From: an uncultured Bacteroidia bacterium
GTDB lineage: Bacteria > Bacteroidota > Bacteroidia > Bacteroidales > UBA932
Length of the DNA: 64,000 nt
Assembly (NCBI GenBank): GCA_902774155.1
Contig: CACYHF010000002.1
Location: 1 to 64,000 of the forward strand
Reading direction: 5' to 3'
A program made the position numbers and the translations under genes. A model generated the notes under the pieces. That model had not been told where the DNA came from. It saw only the letters and a list, made by a program, of their open reading frames with translations, and did no database searches. Positions 8,912 to 16,904 of the stretch are shown piece by piece; positions within the stretch are counted from its first letter, which is position 1; every line of letters begins with the position of its first letter.

Positions 8912-10852
8912 TTACCAATTATATTCGAGTGAAACCATTCCATTGAACCCGGGCATGGGATATCCCTGGACCAACGCATAATGTTGATTGAAAATATTCC
9001 GGAGATGGATACCGGCGCAAAGCTCTTTCCAGTGGTAGGAGAGCGATGCGTCGCTCAGGCTCCAGGGCGCCAGATAATAGTCGGCCGTGTGGGCGCTGCG
9101 GGACCAACGTTCGCCGCACAGGCTGGTATTCCAGGCCAGGGTCCAGTCCCGCCAGCCCATTTGCAGGTCTATGCTTCCGCTGTGCAAGGGAACGTAGGGA
9201 GTCTGATTTCCCCAGATCTGGCTGCCGGGCGTGCTGTGGTCCAATGCCTGCTGAAGGCTGTAGCGCAATACTATTGTCAGGGCCCAATCTCCCTGCTCCC
9301 AGGTGGTTTCGCTCCGGGCGTCCAGTCCCGTAACATCCACTAACCCCAGGTTCAGCATGGTCCAACGGAATTGGGACGAGGTGGGGATAGCCACAATCTT
9401 GTTGCTCACCCGGTTATAATAAGGGCTCAGCCGCAAGGATTCTTTCCAGGGGCCTGTTCCCCATTTCATCCGCAAATCCAAACCTGTCTGGAAGGCCTGT
9501 TCCGCCTCCAGCGAGGAATTGCCCATCAAGCTGTAATACAGGTCGTTAAAGCTGGGGAGCCGATAGCTGCGCTTAACAAATGCATCGGCCTCCAACCACC
9601 TCCATGGTGCGTAGAAAATGCTGAAAGAAGGCATCCAGACGCCCCGGAAGGCATTCTCCCTTGACCATCCGCCCGCCTGCCGCTCGTCGAACTGATCCCA
9701 GGTGCCCTGATAAACCAAGTGGGCCGCCAGACGGAAGCCGGGCCAAGCCAGGCGCGAAGCCAGAGCGGCCGTAAGAGTATTGCGCCGCGGCCGCACGAAC
9801 TGCCCCACATCGGAGTCCAGTGCATTGTACTGGTAATCGGTGCTCAGGTCCACCGACCAGGGGTCCATCAGCACGTAGCTCTGGGCCAGCGAAAGATAGG
9901 CCGACTGTTGCCGGAAATGCAGGTCGTAGGGCAGCGCCATGGGGTTTTTCTCCGGATGGGTGTTGTAATGGGTATAGTTGTTGGCATACTTGAAGCGCAG
10001 CGCCGTAGCGTAGCGTCCGCTCCAGTCCTGCTGCCAGGAGCCCTGGAAAAAAAGATCCTGATCGGCCTGCCGCTCAGCGCTGAAAGGAAAGCCCGTCGCA
10101 CGACGGATGACCGGTCCGGGGAAGCCGCGTTCTGATCCGTAGCTGTACAGATGCGTCTGCCACTGGCCGCCCCGCGTTTTCCCGAAGAGCTGCGTTTCCA
10201 GACGAAGGCTGCTGATATCGCCATTTTCCCGCACCAGCGTGGTGTCAAAATACGGATACTTGTACTTACCATTGCTGGCGGTGAATTCGGCCCCTACCCG
10301 CAGTTGTACCTTGCCCAGTTCCCTGTTCCAGCGGACGGAGGGATTGACGGTGCCGAAGGATCCGGCCCGCAGCCTCAGGCGCAATCCGTTTTCCCGGGGA
10401 GCCTCCGTTCTCAGATATACGGCCGCGCCGGTGGCATATTCCTTGGCCGACTGCAGCCGAAGGGACTTCTGTCCGTTATACAACGACACGGCCTCCAATC
10501 CGTCCACGGAGAATCGACCTAAATCTACCTGCATATTCTGGGCGTTGTCAATTTGGATTCCGTCCAGGAAGATACCTACATGCTCGCTGCCCAGGCTGCG
10601 CACGTTCACGGTCTTGAGCCCACCCACTCCGCCGTAGTCCTTGACCTGGACGCCGGTGAAGCGGCGCAGGACATCGGCCACCTGCGTTGGCGCCGTCACC
10701 AGGGCGGGAAGGAAGGCCTCCTCCACTGCCCGGGTAACGGGATACACCTGAACGGAATACACCTGCGCAGCCATAAGCGTGTCCGCTTCCTGGGCCATCA
10801 CTTGCCAGGAAGCGAACAGGAAAAGAAGGAATATGCAGCCTCTCAGGCGCAC
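8912..10852 (-). CDS. btuB: TonB-dependent outer-membrane cobalamin receptor BtuB
   Basis: This 646-residue protein has a signal peptide, then a plug domain (VADVLRRFTGVQVKDYGGV, VNVRSLGSEHVGIFLDG, LYNG) at about residues 50-160, and a beta barrel that ends in the aromatic residue Trp (SLEYNW), as outer-membrane barrels do. Riboswitch control and a BtuG-like partner upstream identify cobalamin as the substrate. I chose the GTG at 10852, which overlaps the stop of the upstream gene by 1 nt (TAGTG); a GTG 27 nt further upstream is possible but extends inside that gene. It has no N-terminal carboxypeptidase-like repeat domain. Confidence 0.9.
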   Translation of the reverse strand: MRLRGCIFLLFLFASWQVMAQEADTLMAAQVYSVQVYPVTRAVEEAFLPALVTAPTQVADVLRRFTGVQVKDYGGVGGLKTVNVRSLGSEHVGIFLDGIQIDNAQNMQVDLGRFSVDGLEAVSLYNGQKSLRLQSAKEYATGAAVYLRTEAPRENGLRLRLRAGSFGTVNPSVRWNRELGKVQLRVGAEFTASNGKYKYPYFDTTLVRENGDISSLRLETQLFGKTRGGQWQTHLYSYGSERGFPGPVIRRATGFPFSAERQADQDLFFQGSWQQDWSGRYATALRFKYANNYTHYNTHPEKNPMALPYDLHFRQQSAYLSLAQSYVLMDPWSVDLSTDYQYNALDSDVGQFVRPRRNTLTAALASRLAWPGFRLAAHLVYQGTWDQFDERQAGGWSRENAFRGVWMPSFSIFYAPWRWLEADAFVKRSYRLPSFNDLYYSLMGNSSLEAEQAFQTGLDLRMKWGTGPWKESLRLSPYYNRVSNKIVAIPTSSQFRWTMLNLGLVDVTGLDARSETTWEQGDWALTIVLRYSLQQALDHSTPGSQIWGNQTPYVPLHSGSIDLQMGWRDWTLAWNTSLCGERWSRSAHTADYYLAPWSLSDASLSYHWKELCAGIHLRNIFNQHYALVQGYPMPGFNGMVSLEYNW

Positions 10853-12012
10853 TAATAGAGGGCAAAGTGGCCGGGGCACACGCCCGCCGTTACGCTCCAG
10901 CGCTTGGCGCCTTTATAGTAACAGGTAACGGTGCCTGGGTTGAAGTAGTCGCCGGCGTCGCCCACGAAGTAAGTATCGGCATCCAGAACGCCCAGGCCGT
11001 AAGGAGTGGCCTCGGTGATGGTCCAGGACAGGGCCTTTTTGGTTCTGCCGGTAACGGACCAGGCGCTGTACGTGTGGGGGGTTCCACTCCAGTCAAATTC
11101 GCTGTCGGTGCCAATGCAGTACACCGTGTCACCGCAGGGGGCCGAAACGCTTACATAATCGGCGATGTGCCCGGTTTTCTGACTGGAAGCCGCGGAAGCA
11201 AAAACTACATACAGGCCGGAATGAATGTCATAGTAATTGCCCAGTGAGGTTACGTAGATGTTACCCTTTCCGTCGGAATAAACATTTTTGAGGTTAACCT
11301 GTACCTCCACCGTATCCTCCACTTTGAAGGAAGCGGAATTGATGATGCTTACCGTATTATCATAGGAGTAAGTGGGAGGCAACTGGCTGGCAATGCCGCC
11401 GGAATTGGCCACATACAGTTTCCCGTCATAATAGGCGATGCCTTCCGGCTGGTAGCCCACTTCCACGGAACCTTCCACCTTCTTGGTCGTGAGGTTGATG
11501 CGGTACACTTGCCCCTTGGGGTTTTTGAAATCCATAACGGAATAATCGGCCCCGTAATTGATGAACGCTCCTGCCCAGGAGGTGACGTACGCGTAATTGT
11601 TGTCAAAGGCGATGTTGCGGGGCGTGGGAACCGGGATGGCGGCAATCTCTGTCTCATCATAGGCCGATATCACCTCCACGATCCCCGAATTGTTCACCAC
11701 AATCCAGGCTTCTTCCCCGTGTATAGCAATGTCGTTGCCCACGTCACCCAGGCCGGTGGCTACGTCCGGATTCATCTTCTTGAAAGCACCGTTGACAAAC
11801 TTCCCGTCCTTGAAACGAAGGAAATCCAGGGTGGAATTGTTGGAGCCCATACCGCCCTCGTTCAGGACAAAAAGCTTTTGGGCCGATGTGGAAATGAAGG
11901 ATACGTCTACGGTCTGGCCGTCAAGTGTGGCATCCTTGGAAGGAACGCGATCCTTCTGGCACGCGCAGAATGCGAACGTACCGCAAAGCAAAAGCAAAAA
12001 TGCTTTTTTCAT
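10852..12012 (-). CDS. btuG: BtuG-like surface lipoprotein, beta-propeller cobalamin binder
   Basis: This 386-residue lipoprotein starts MKKAFLLLLCGTFAFCAC, with the lipidated Cys probably at residue 18. The rest shows repeated blade-like motifs (VGNDIAIHGEEAWIVVNN, PRNIAFDNNYAYVTSW, PEGIAYYDGKLYVANSG, KNVYSDGKGNIYVTS) as in the YncE/DUF5074-type propeller. In Bacteroides, BtuG is a surface propeller lipoprotein that captures B12 and sits on BtuB. Position first in an operon with btuB and btuC behind a cobalamin riboswitch supports the same role here. That it binds B12 is inferred from family and context. The ATG is about 50 nt downstream of the B12 box. Confidence 0.85.
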   Translation of the reverse strand: MKKAFLLLLCGTFAFCACQKDRVPSKDATLDGQTVDVSFISTSAQKLFVLNEGGMGSNNSTLDFLRFKDGKFVNGAFKKMNPDVATGLGDVGNDIAIHGEEAWIVVNNSGIVEVISAYDETEIAAIPVPTPRNIAFDNNYAYVTSWAGAFINYGADYSVMDFKNPKGQVYRINLTTKKVEGSVEVGYQPEGIAYYDGKLYVANSGGIASQLPPTYSYDNTVSIINSASFKVEDTVEVQVNLKNVYSDGKGNIYVTSLGNYYDIHSGLYVVFASAASSQKTGHIADYVSVSAPCGDTVYCIGTDSEFDWSGTPHTYSAWSVTGRTKKALSWTITEATPYGLGVLDADTYFVGDAGDYFNPGTVTCYYKGAKRWSVTAGVCPGHFALY

Positions 12013-12063
12013 AAAAAATGTAGCGTTTATACCGAAGCTTGTCCCCGAGCCCCTACGTTAAAC

Positions 12064-12232
12064 TTGACAAGGCAGGTCTTCTGACTGCTCCCGGCGCGGC
12101 GTCTTCTCGAATTGCTTCAATGACATCATTGCCGGACCGTTAAGGAGTTCACAGCTGCGGGCACAGTTCCGGACTTTCACCGGCTTCCCTTTTGAGGCCT
12201 CCCCGGCACGGGGACGGCACACCTTTGTCCAG
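12064..12232 (-). ncRNA. Cobalamin riboswitch (AdoCbl/B12 aptamer)
   Basis: Read on the minus strand, the leader contains AAGCCGGTGAAAGTCCGG, then CTGTGCCCGCAGCTGTGA, and near its 3' end the B12 box AGTCAGAAGACCTGCC (12071-12086 on the forward strand). These are the conserved cobalamin riboswitch elements in the right order. It precedes btuG-btuB-btuC, so it should turn the operon off when B12 is plentiful. No clear terminator follows the B12 box, so control of translation is likely. Confidence 0.95.
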
Positions 12233-12235
12233 GGA

Positions 12236-12243
12236 CAAAGGTA
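12236..12243 (-). promoter_or_regulatory. -7 box TACCTTTG for the B12 operon
   Basis: The forward strand reads CAAAGGTA, giving TACCTTTG just upstream of the riboswitch on the minus strand. Transcription would begin near 12230. The terminator of the upstream exonuclease gene lies within the promoter's upstream half. Confidence 0.65.
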
Positions 12244-12245
12244 CG

Positions 12246-12276
12246 AAAAAAAACGGAAGGCTAGAACAGCCTTCCG
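12246..12276 (-). terminator. Terminator of the exonuclease gene, overlapping its stop codon
   Basis: On the minus strand CGGAAGGCT and AGCCTTCCG form a perfect 9-bp stem around GTTCT, followed by eight T. The stop codon TAG overlaps the loop, so the last codons of the gene encode one arm of the stem. Strong intrinsic terminator. Confidence 0.88.
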
Positions 12277-13154
12277 GTATTGAATTTATCGGCCAGCCCC
12301 TGGAGCTCGTCTGTGGTGGCGGGCCGGTTTAAGGCTTCCTTCCGTTCCTTCTGGAACTGGGCCTTGAGGCGGGCGAACTGGCGCTTGGTATCCAGGGTGA
12401 AATCTCCGCCTTCGATCCAGGCGTAATAGGACGGTTCGGTATTCCAGACCTCGCGGGCCGTCTTTCCCTTGTGCTTGCCAAAACTCACCACGGCTTCGCC
12501 GGCGTCGTTCAGGATCAGGCGTCCGGCATAGTCCACGGTACGGGGACGGCCGGCCACGGTGGCCAGGGCCGCTACGTCGTTCTTCAGCTTGTCCGGATAC
12601 ATATCCAGCTGGCCCTTGAGCACCTGATAGGTGGCCAGGGTATCGGCCTCGGCCGTGTGGGCGTTCTCAAAATCTTCCCCGCCGCAGTAGAAGCGGTAGG
12701 CCGCCTTCAGGTTGCGGGGTTCCATATAATGATAGATGTTCTGGACGTCCACCATCAGTTTGGCGTGGAGGTCCAGGTCGATGTCCTTGTGCTGGTAAAG
12801 GCGCACGCGCTCAATTTCTTCGGCCAGCATGGGAAGGTCGAATTTGGCGCTGTTGAACCCGGCCAGGTCTGCGTCGGTGAGCCAGAGGGCTACTTCGTCC
12901 ACGCAGTCACAGAAACGGGGGCAGCCCACCAGGTCTTCGTCCTTGATGCCATTCACGGCCGATGCCTGCGGATGAATAGGGTACTGCCGCTGGGCAACAT
13001 AGTCCCAAGGCTTGAAACGCCAAGTCTTGATACGCGTCTCCCCACCGGGAAATACCTTCACAAAACTAAGCTCACAGATACAGTCCGTGGCAATATTCAG
13101 CCCCGTGCTTTCAATGTCAAAAAAAAGCAACGGTCTTTGAAGATTCAGTTCCAT
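12261..13154 (-). CDS. DEDDh 3'-5' exonuclease (DnaQ/epsilon-like) with C-terminal extension
   Basis: This 297-residue protein has the exonuclease motifs ExoI (FFDIESTG), ExoII (AGFNSAKFDLP) and ExoIII (HTAEADTLAT, the DEDDh His and Asp), covering about residues 10-180. It probably removes nucleotides from 3' ends in DNA repair or proofreading. The C-terminal part contains VSFGKHKGKTAREVW, a small domain seen in this family that resembles the putative quorum-sensing-regulated/Lhr-like GKHKGK motif. The start ATG at 13154 was chosen because upstream codons of the frame run into palindromic element copy 2. It lies downstream of dnaN on the same strand, with that element between them. Confidence 0.88.
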   Translation of the reverse strand: MELNLQRPLLFFDIESTGLNIATDCICELSFVKVFPGGETRIKTWRFKPWDYVAQRQYPIHPQASAVNGIKDEDLVGCPRFCDCVDEVALWLTDADLAGFNSAKFDLPMLAEEIERVRLYQHKDIDLDLHAKLMVDVQNIYHYMEPRNLKAAYRFYCGGEDFENAHTAEADTLATYQVLKGQLDMYPDKLKNDVAALATVAGRPRTVDYAGRLILNDAGEAVVSFGKHKGKTAREVWNTEPSYYAWIEGGDFTLDTKRQFARLKAQFQKERKEALNRPATTDELQGLADKFNTGRLF

Positions 13155-13171
13155 AGGGTAAATGTACTGGT

Positions 13172-13282
13172 CGGAACAGGGTGTCTGTTTCTGAACCTTT
13201 GCCACCCTCGGCATAATAAGAGGGAGGGGCCCTTTAGGGAGGGGTCGCGAAGCGACGGTTCAGAAACAGACACCCTGTTCCG
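13172..13282. repeat. Palindromic element, copy 2
   Basis: A 111-bp element with perfect 26-bp terminal inverted arms (13172-13197 and 13257-13282). Its core (GCCACCCTCGG, ATAAGAGGGAGGGGCCC, TTTAGGGAGGGG, TCGCGAAGCGACGG) is almost identical to copy 1, whereas the arms differ at several positions and each change is matched in the opposite arm. It fills most of the gap between dnaN and the exonuclease gene. Confidence 0.92.
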
Positions 13283-13289
13283 GCAATGC

Positions 13290-14411
13290 TTATTGGATCA
13301 TAATCGGCATGAGGATTCCACACACTTTTTCGCTTTCGGCTTCTTCCTCTGCGGGGAGGATGAGGGCGGCGCGGCGGGCATCGGCAAACTTGATGACCAG
13401 GCCGTTGCAACCCATATTGGCCAGAATTTCCGTGAGGAAGGTGCTCTTGAAGCCGATGGTAAGGTCGTCTCCTGCGTAGTTGCAGTTGATCTTTTCATAG
13501 GCGGCCAGGGCGAAGCCCAGATCCTGCGCGCTGATTTCCAGCTGACCCTCCTTGAGGGTGAACTTGATGTGGTTGGAGGCCTTGTTGGCGCACACGGCCA
13601 CGCGCTTGACGGTATTCAGCAGGAGCTGACGGTCTATTTGCAGGATATTGGCGTTCTGGGTGGGGATGACATCCCGGTATTTGGGATACTTGCCCACCAC
13701 CAGGCGGCAGATGAGCGTGGTGACGCCGAAGGTGAACTGGGCGGTGGAGCTGTCGAAGGCGATGTCCACATTCTCCACATCCTTGCCGATGATGGAGCGC
13801 AGCACGCCTGCCGGTTTCTTGTGCAGGATGAAGGAGGCTTTCTCGGAAGCCTGGACATCCTTGGTGGTGTAGCAGATGAGTTTGTGGGAATCCGAGGCTA
13901 CCAGCGTGGTGCTCTCCAGGTCTATGTCGAAGTAGATACCGTTCATGGCCGGACGGATTTCATCGTCGGCGGTGGCATAGACGGTGCTCTGGATGCCGTC
14001 CACCAGGCTCTGGGCCGGGAAAACTACCTTAAGGGCATCTGCGCCGGTGGATTTAATCTCCGGATAATCTTCGGCCGGGAAGTAGGGGAGCACGGAGTTA
14101 CCGTTGGCCCAGCTGCACTCGATGGAGCTGTCCGACAAAGTCTTGAGACCCACCGGCTGATCCGGCAGTTCTTTCAGGAGGTCTGTCAAGTGACGGGCAG
14201 GCACGGCGATGGAGCCGTCTTCCTGGGGACCTTCCACCGGGATGCTGGTGCGCAGGGTGAGCTCACTGTCCGATGCGGTGATTTCCAATTGGCCGTCTTT
14301 GAGCACAAAGAGGAAGTTCTCCAGAATGGGAAGGGGAGACTTGGAAGGGATGGCCTTGGAAACATCCATAAGGGCCTTCAGGAGATTGGTGCTGGAAATG
14401 GTCAGATTCAT
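13290..14411 (-). CDS. dnaN: DNA polymerase III beta subunit (sliding clamp)
   Basis: This 373-residue protein forms the ring that tethers DNA polymerase III to DNA. The N-terminus MNLTISSTNLLKALMDVSKAIPSKSPLPILEN is typical, as are three repeated clamp domains and the C-terminal CGILMPIMIQ, the family's PMR/PIMI-type end. The ATG at 14411 was preferred over upstream codons because it gives the canonical start and sits 34 nt after a -7 box. There is no dnaA nearby, so this is not an origin-type dnaN locus. Confidence 0.97.
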   Translation of the reverse strand: MNLTISSTNLLKALMDVSKAIPSKSPLPILENFLFVLKDGQLEITASDSELTLRTSIPVEGPQEDGSIAVPARHLTDLLKELPDQPVGLKTLSDSSIECSWANGNSVLPYFPAEDYPEIKSTGADALKVVFPAQSLVDGIQSTVYATADDEIRPAMNGIYFDIDLESTTLVASDSHKLICYTTKDVQASEKASFILHKKPAGVLRSIIGKDVENVDIAFDSSTAQFTFGVTTLICRLVVGKYPKYRDVIPTQNANILQIDRQLLLNTVKRVAVCANKASNHIKFTLKEGQLEISAQDLGFALAAYEKINCNYAGDDLTIGFKSTFLTEILANMGCNGLVIKFADARRAALILPAEEEAESEKVCGILMPIMIQ

Positions 14412-14445
14412 ATGATGGGTCTTTTTTATTATCTGTGTCAGTTCA

Positions 14446-14453
14446 CAAATATA
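14446..14453 (-). promoter_or_regulatory. -7 box TATATTTG for dnaN
   Basis: The forward strand reads CAAATATA; on the minus strand TATATTTG lies 34 nt before the dnaN ATG in the divergent dnaN/htrA gap. Confidence 0.65.
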
Positions 14454-14473
14454 ATCATTTTCTGTCAAATGGC

Positions 14474-14520
14474 ATAGCTTTTGTTTTTTTGTCCGTCGGA
14501 AAAAATGACAAAAAAGCTAT
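14474..14520 (+). promoter_or_regulatory. Leader hairpin just before the htrA start
   Basis: ATAGCTT (14474-14480) and TTTTTTTGTC (14484-14493) pair with GACAAAAAAGCTAT (14507-14520), leaving a small bulge. The stem ends 4 nt before the htrA ATG at 14525 and would cover the ribosome entry region. It could modulate translation; this is inference from the sequence only. Confidence 0.4.
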
Positions 14521-14524
14521 AAGT

Positions 14525-15970
14525 ATGAAAAAAACCTTCCTGACTGTATTGCTTTCCGTTCTGGCCGGTGGATTAACGGCCTATGGTGTAGTGAAAGCAA
14601 CCGAACCCGCCCCGCAAACCACTGTAATCAGAGACTCCGAAGGCAACGCCGTGGAATATCGTACTGTCAATTTGGCAGAAACCGACTATCCGGACTTTAC
14701 CTACGCGGCCGAAAGCGCCGTGGAGGCCGTGGTCTATGTAGAGGTGACCGTCCAGAACCGTCAGCAATACCAGAGTATAGATCCCTTCTTCCGTTTCTTC
14801 TTCGGCGATGAGTACACGCCCCAGATGCGGGAGCAGAAAGGCAGTGGCAGCGGTGTCATCATCCGCCCCGACGGCTATATCGTCACCAATAACCACGTGG
14901 TGAACGGTGCCACCTCTATCCAGGTGACCCTGAACAACAATGAGCAGTATGAAGCCACGGTGGTGGGCACGGACCCGGCAACGGACGTAGCCATCATCAA
15001 GGTGAACGCCACCAACCTTCCCACCATCCCCATGGGTGACAGTGACGCCCTCCGCCTGGGCGAATGGGTGCTGGCCATCGGCTCCCCGTTGGGCGCCCAG
15101 CTCCGTTCCACCATCACCGCCGGCATCGTGAGCGCCAAGGGCCGCTCCATGCCCGACTACTCCGGTGAATTCAAGATTGAATCCTTCATCCAGACGGATG
15201 CGGCCGTGAACCCCGGTAACTCCGGCGGCGCCCTGGTGAACAAGAAGGGTGAACTGGTGGGCATCAATACCGCCATCGTTTCCCAAACCGGTTCCTATAC
15301 GGGTTATTCCTTCGCCGTCCCTGTGAACATTGTCAAGCGCGTGGCGCAGGACCTGATGGATTTCGGCAGTGTGAAGCGCGCCGTCCTGGGTATTTCCATG
15401 GGTACCGTGGATAAAAAGTTTGCCGACGAAATGAAACTTTCTTCCATCAACGGCGTATATATTAACGAGGTTATGAAGGGAAGCGCCGCAGAGAAAGCGG
15501 GCCTGCAGAAGAACGATGTCATCGTGGCCATTGATGGTCAGAAGATTACGGATGCATCGTCCGTACAGGCCAAAGTGGGCAGCTATCATCCCGGCGACAA
15601 AGCGGTGATCCGCTACATCCGGGATGGCAAGGAACGGGAAACCACCGTGGTGTTCCAGGCCGCCGCCCAGCAGAACGGAGAAGCCGACGCAGACGGCTCC
15701 ATCATCTTCTACGGTGCCCATCTGAAAGCTGCCAGTCCGGAAACCCTGAAGGCCCTGGGCCTGAAGGCCGGCGTGGAGATTGTCTCCCTGGATAGCGGCA
15801 AGATGGCAGAGGCCGGCGCCAAGCAGGGCGGTGTAATCGCCTATGTGAACGGTGAGGCTGTTTCAAAACCCGAAGATGTCGTCGCCAAGGCGAAGAAAGC
15901 TTCCCGTGCCATCTACATGGAAGGTGTAGATAAGAACGGCCGCTCCTTCTACTTCGGCTTCGGCAAGTAA
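14525..15970 (+). CDS. HtrA/DegP-family periplasmic serine protease
   Basis: This 481-residue protease has a signal anchor or peptide (MKKTFLTVLLSVLAGGLTAYG), a trypsin-like domain with catalytic His in VTNNHVVNG, Asp in ATDVAIIKV and Ser in PGNSGGALVN, and two PDZ domains (around GVYINEVMKGSAAEKAGLQ and in the C-terminal GVEIVSLDSGKMAEAGAKQGG). It degrades or refolds damaged envelope proteins. The ATG at 14525 was chosen because it yields the signal sequence; the frame is open upstream but without sense. It is divergent from dnaN and is followed by a conditional-looking terminator before rpoD. Confidence 0.96.
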   Translation: MKKTFLTVLLSVLAGGLTAYGVVKATEPAPQTTVIRDSEGNAVEYRTVNLAETDYPDFTYAAESAVEAVVYVEVTVQNRQQYQSIDPFFRFFFGDEYTPQMREQKGSGSGVIIRPDGYIVTNNHVVNGATSIQVTLNNNEQYEATVVGTDPATDVAIIKVNATNLPTIPMGDSDALRLGEWVLAIGSPLGAQLRSTITAGIVSAKGRSMPDYSGEFKIESFIQTDAAVNPGNSGGALVNKKGELVGINTAIVSQTGSYTGYSFAVPVNIVKRVAQDLMDFGSVKRAVLGISMGTVDKKFADEMKLSSINGVYINEVMKGSAAEKAGLQKNDVIVAIDGQKITDASSVQAKVGSYHPGDKAVIRYIRDGKERETTVVFQAAAQQNGEADADGSIIFYGAHLKAASPETLKALGLKAGVEIVSLDSGKMAEAGAKQGGVIAYVNGEAVSKPEDVVAKAKKASRAIYMEGVDKNGRSFYFGFGK

Positions 15971-15994
15971 AGAACTGCCGATCCCACCCAGCCT

Positions 15995-16033
15995 ATATCG
16001 GTCGGTTCTTTACAGGGCTGACCGATATTTTTT
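15995..16033 (+). terminator. Terminator between htrA and rpoD with a competing upstream hairpin
   Basis: ATATCGGTC (15995-16003) pairs with GACCGATAT (16020-16028), followed by six T. The left arm and the bases after it, ATCGGTCGGTTCTT, can instead pair with AAGAACTGCCGAT around 15970-15983, giving an alternative hairpin that would prevent the terminator from forming. It ends 10 nt before the rpoD start. Confidence 0.7.
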
Positions 16034-16043
16034 ATAGTATACA

Positions 16044-16904
16044 ATGAGGCAATTAAAAATTACGAAGTCCATCACAAACCGCGAGAGCGCGTCGCTGGAC
16101 AAGTACCTGCAGGAAATCGGCCGCGAAGAACTCGTGACCCCGGATGAGGAAGTGGAACTGGCCCAGCGCATCCGCAAGGGAGACCAGGAAGCCCTGGAAA
16201 AACTCACCCGCGCCAACCTGCGTTTCGTGGTTTCCGTGGCCAAGCAGTACCAGAATCAGGGACTCAGCCTTCCAGACCTGATCAACGAAGGCAACCTGGG
16301 TCTGATCAAAGCCGCCGAGAAATTCGACGAAACCCGCGGTTTCAAGTTCATTTCCTATGCAGTATGGTGGATCCGTCAGAGTATCCTCCAGGCCCTGGCC
16401 GAACAAAGCCGCATCGTGCGTCTGCCGCTGAACCAGGTGGGTTCCCTGAACAAGATCAACAAGGCCCTGTCCAAGTTCGAGCAGGAATATGAACGCCAGC
16501 CCTCCAACGAGGAACTCTCGGAGATGATTGACGTTCCCAAGGATAAGATTTCCGATACCCTCCGGGTGGGCAGCCGCCACGTGAGCGTGGACGCTCCCTT
16601 CGTGGAAGGGGAGGACAACAGCCTGCTGGACGTGCTTCCCAACGACGATTCCCCCAGCGCCGACAAAGGCCTGGTGAACGAGAGCCTCAACACGGAGATC
16701 GAGCGTGCCCTCAGCACCCTGACGGACCGCGAACGGGAGATCATCAAGAGCTTCTTCGGCATCGGTTGCCAGGAAATGACCCTGGAAGAGATCGGCGAGC
16801 GTTTCGGCCTCACCCGTGAACGCGTGCGCCAGATTAAGGAAAAGGCCATTCGCCGCCTCAAGAGTCCGTCTCGCAGCAAACTTCTAAAGAGCTATTTGGG
16901 ATGA
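16044..16904 (+). CDS. rpoD: Primary RNA polymerase sigma factor (sigma-70 family)
   Basis: This 286-residue sigma factor directs RNA polymerase to housekeeping promoters. Region 1.2 ([21 protein letters not shown]), regions 2.1-2.4 ([39 protein letters not shown]), region 3 and region 4.2 ([20 protein letters not shown]) are all present. Region 1.1 is absent, which is the usual form in Bacteroidota and goes with the unusual TAnnTTTG promoters seen across the window. It overlaps argS by 4 nt (ATGA), so sigma and arginyl-tRNA synthetase are translationally coupled. Confidence 0.97.
   Translation: MRQLKITKSITNRESASLDKYLQEIGREELVTPDEEVELAQRIRKGDQEALEKLTRANLRFVVSVAKQYQNQGLSLPDLINEGNLGLIKAAEKFDETRGFKFISYAVWWIRQSILQALAEQSRIVRLPLNQVGSLNKINKALSKFEQEYERQPSNEELSEMIDVPKDKISDTLRVGSRHVSVDAPFVEGEDNSLLDVLPNDDSPSADKGLVNESLNTEIERALSTLTDREREIIKSFFGIGCQEMTLEEIGERFGLTRERVRQIKEKAIRRLKSPSRSKLLKSYLG

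Noticed and set aside
10853..10879. GTG at 10879 as the start of btuB
   Set aside because: It would lie inside btuG; the GTG at 10852 overlaps the btuG stop as TAGTG and still leaves a full signal peptide.
3026..13282. Insertion sequences or a CRISPR array as an explanation of the repeats
   Set aside because: The copies encode no transposase, have no common terminal ends, and are not regularly spaced, so neither explanation fits.
13290..14411. Replication origin near dnaN
   Set aside because: No dnaA, no DnaA-box cluster and no A+T-rich unwinding region are seen next to dnaN.
12471..14477. Long forward ORF opposite the exonuclease and dnaN
   Set aside because: It runs through two genes and a palindromic element on the other strand and has no recognisable domain.
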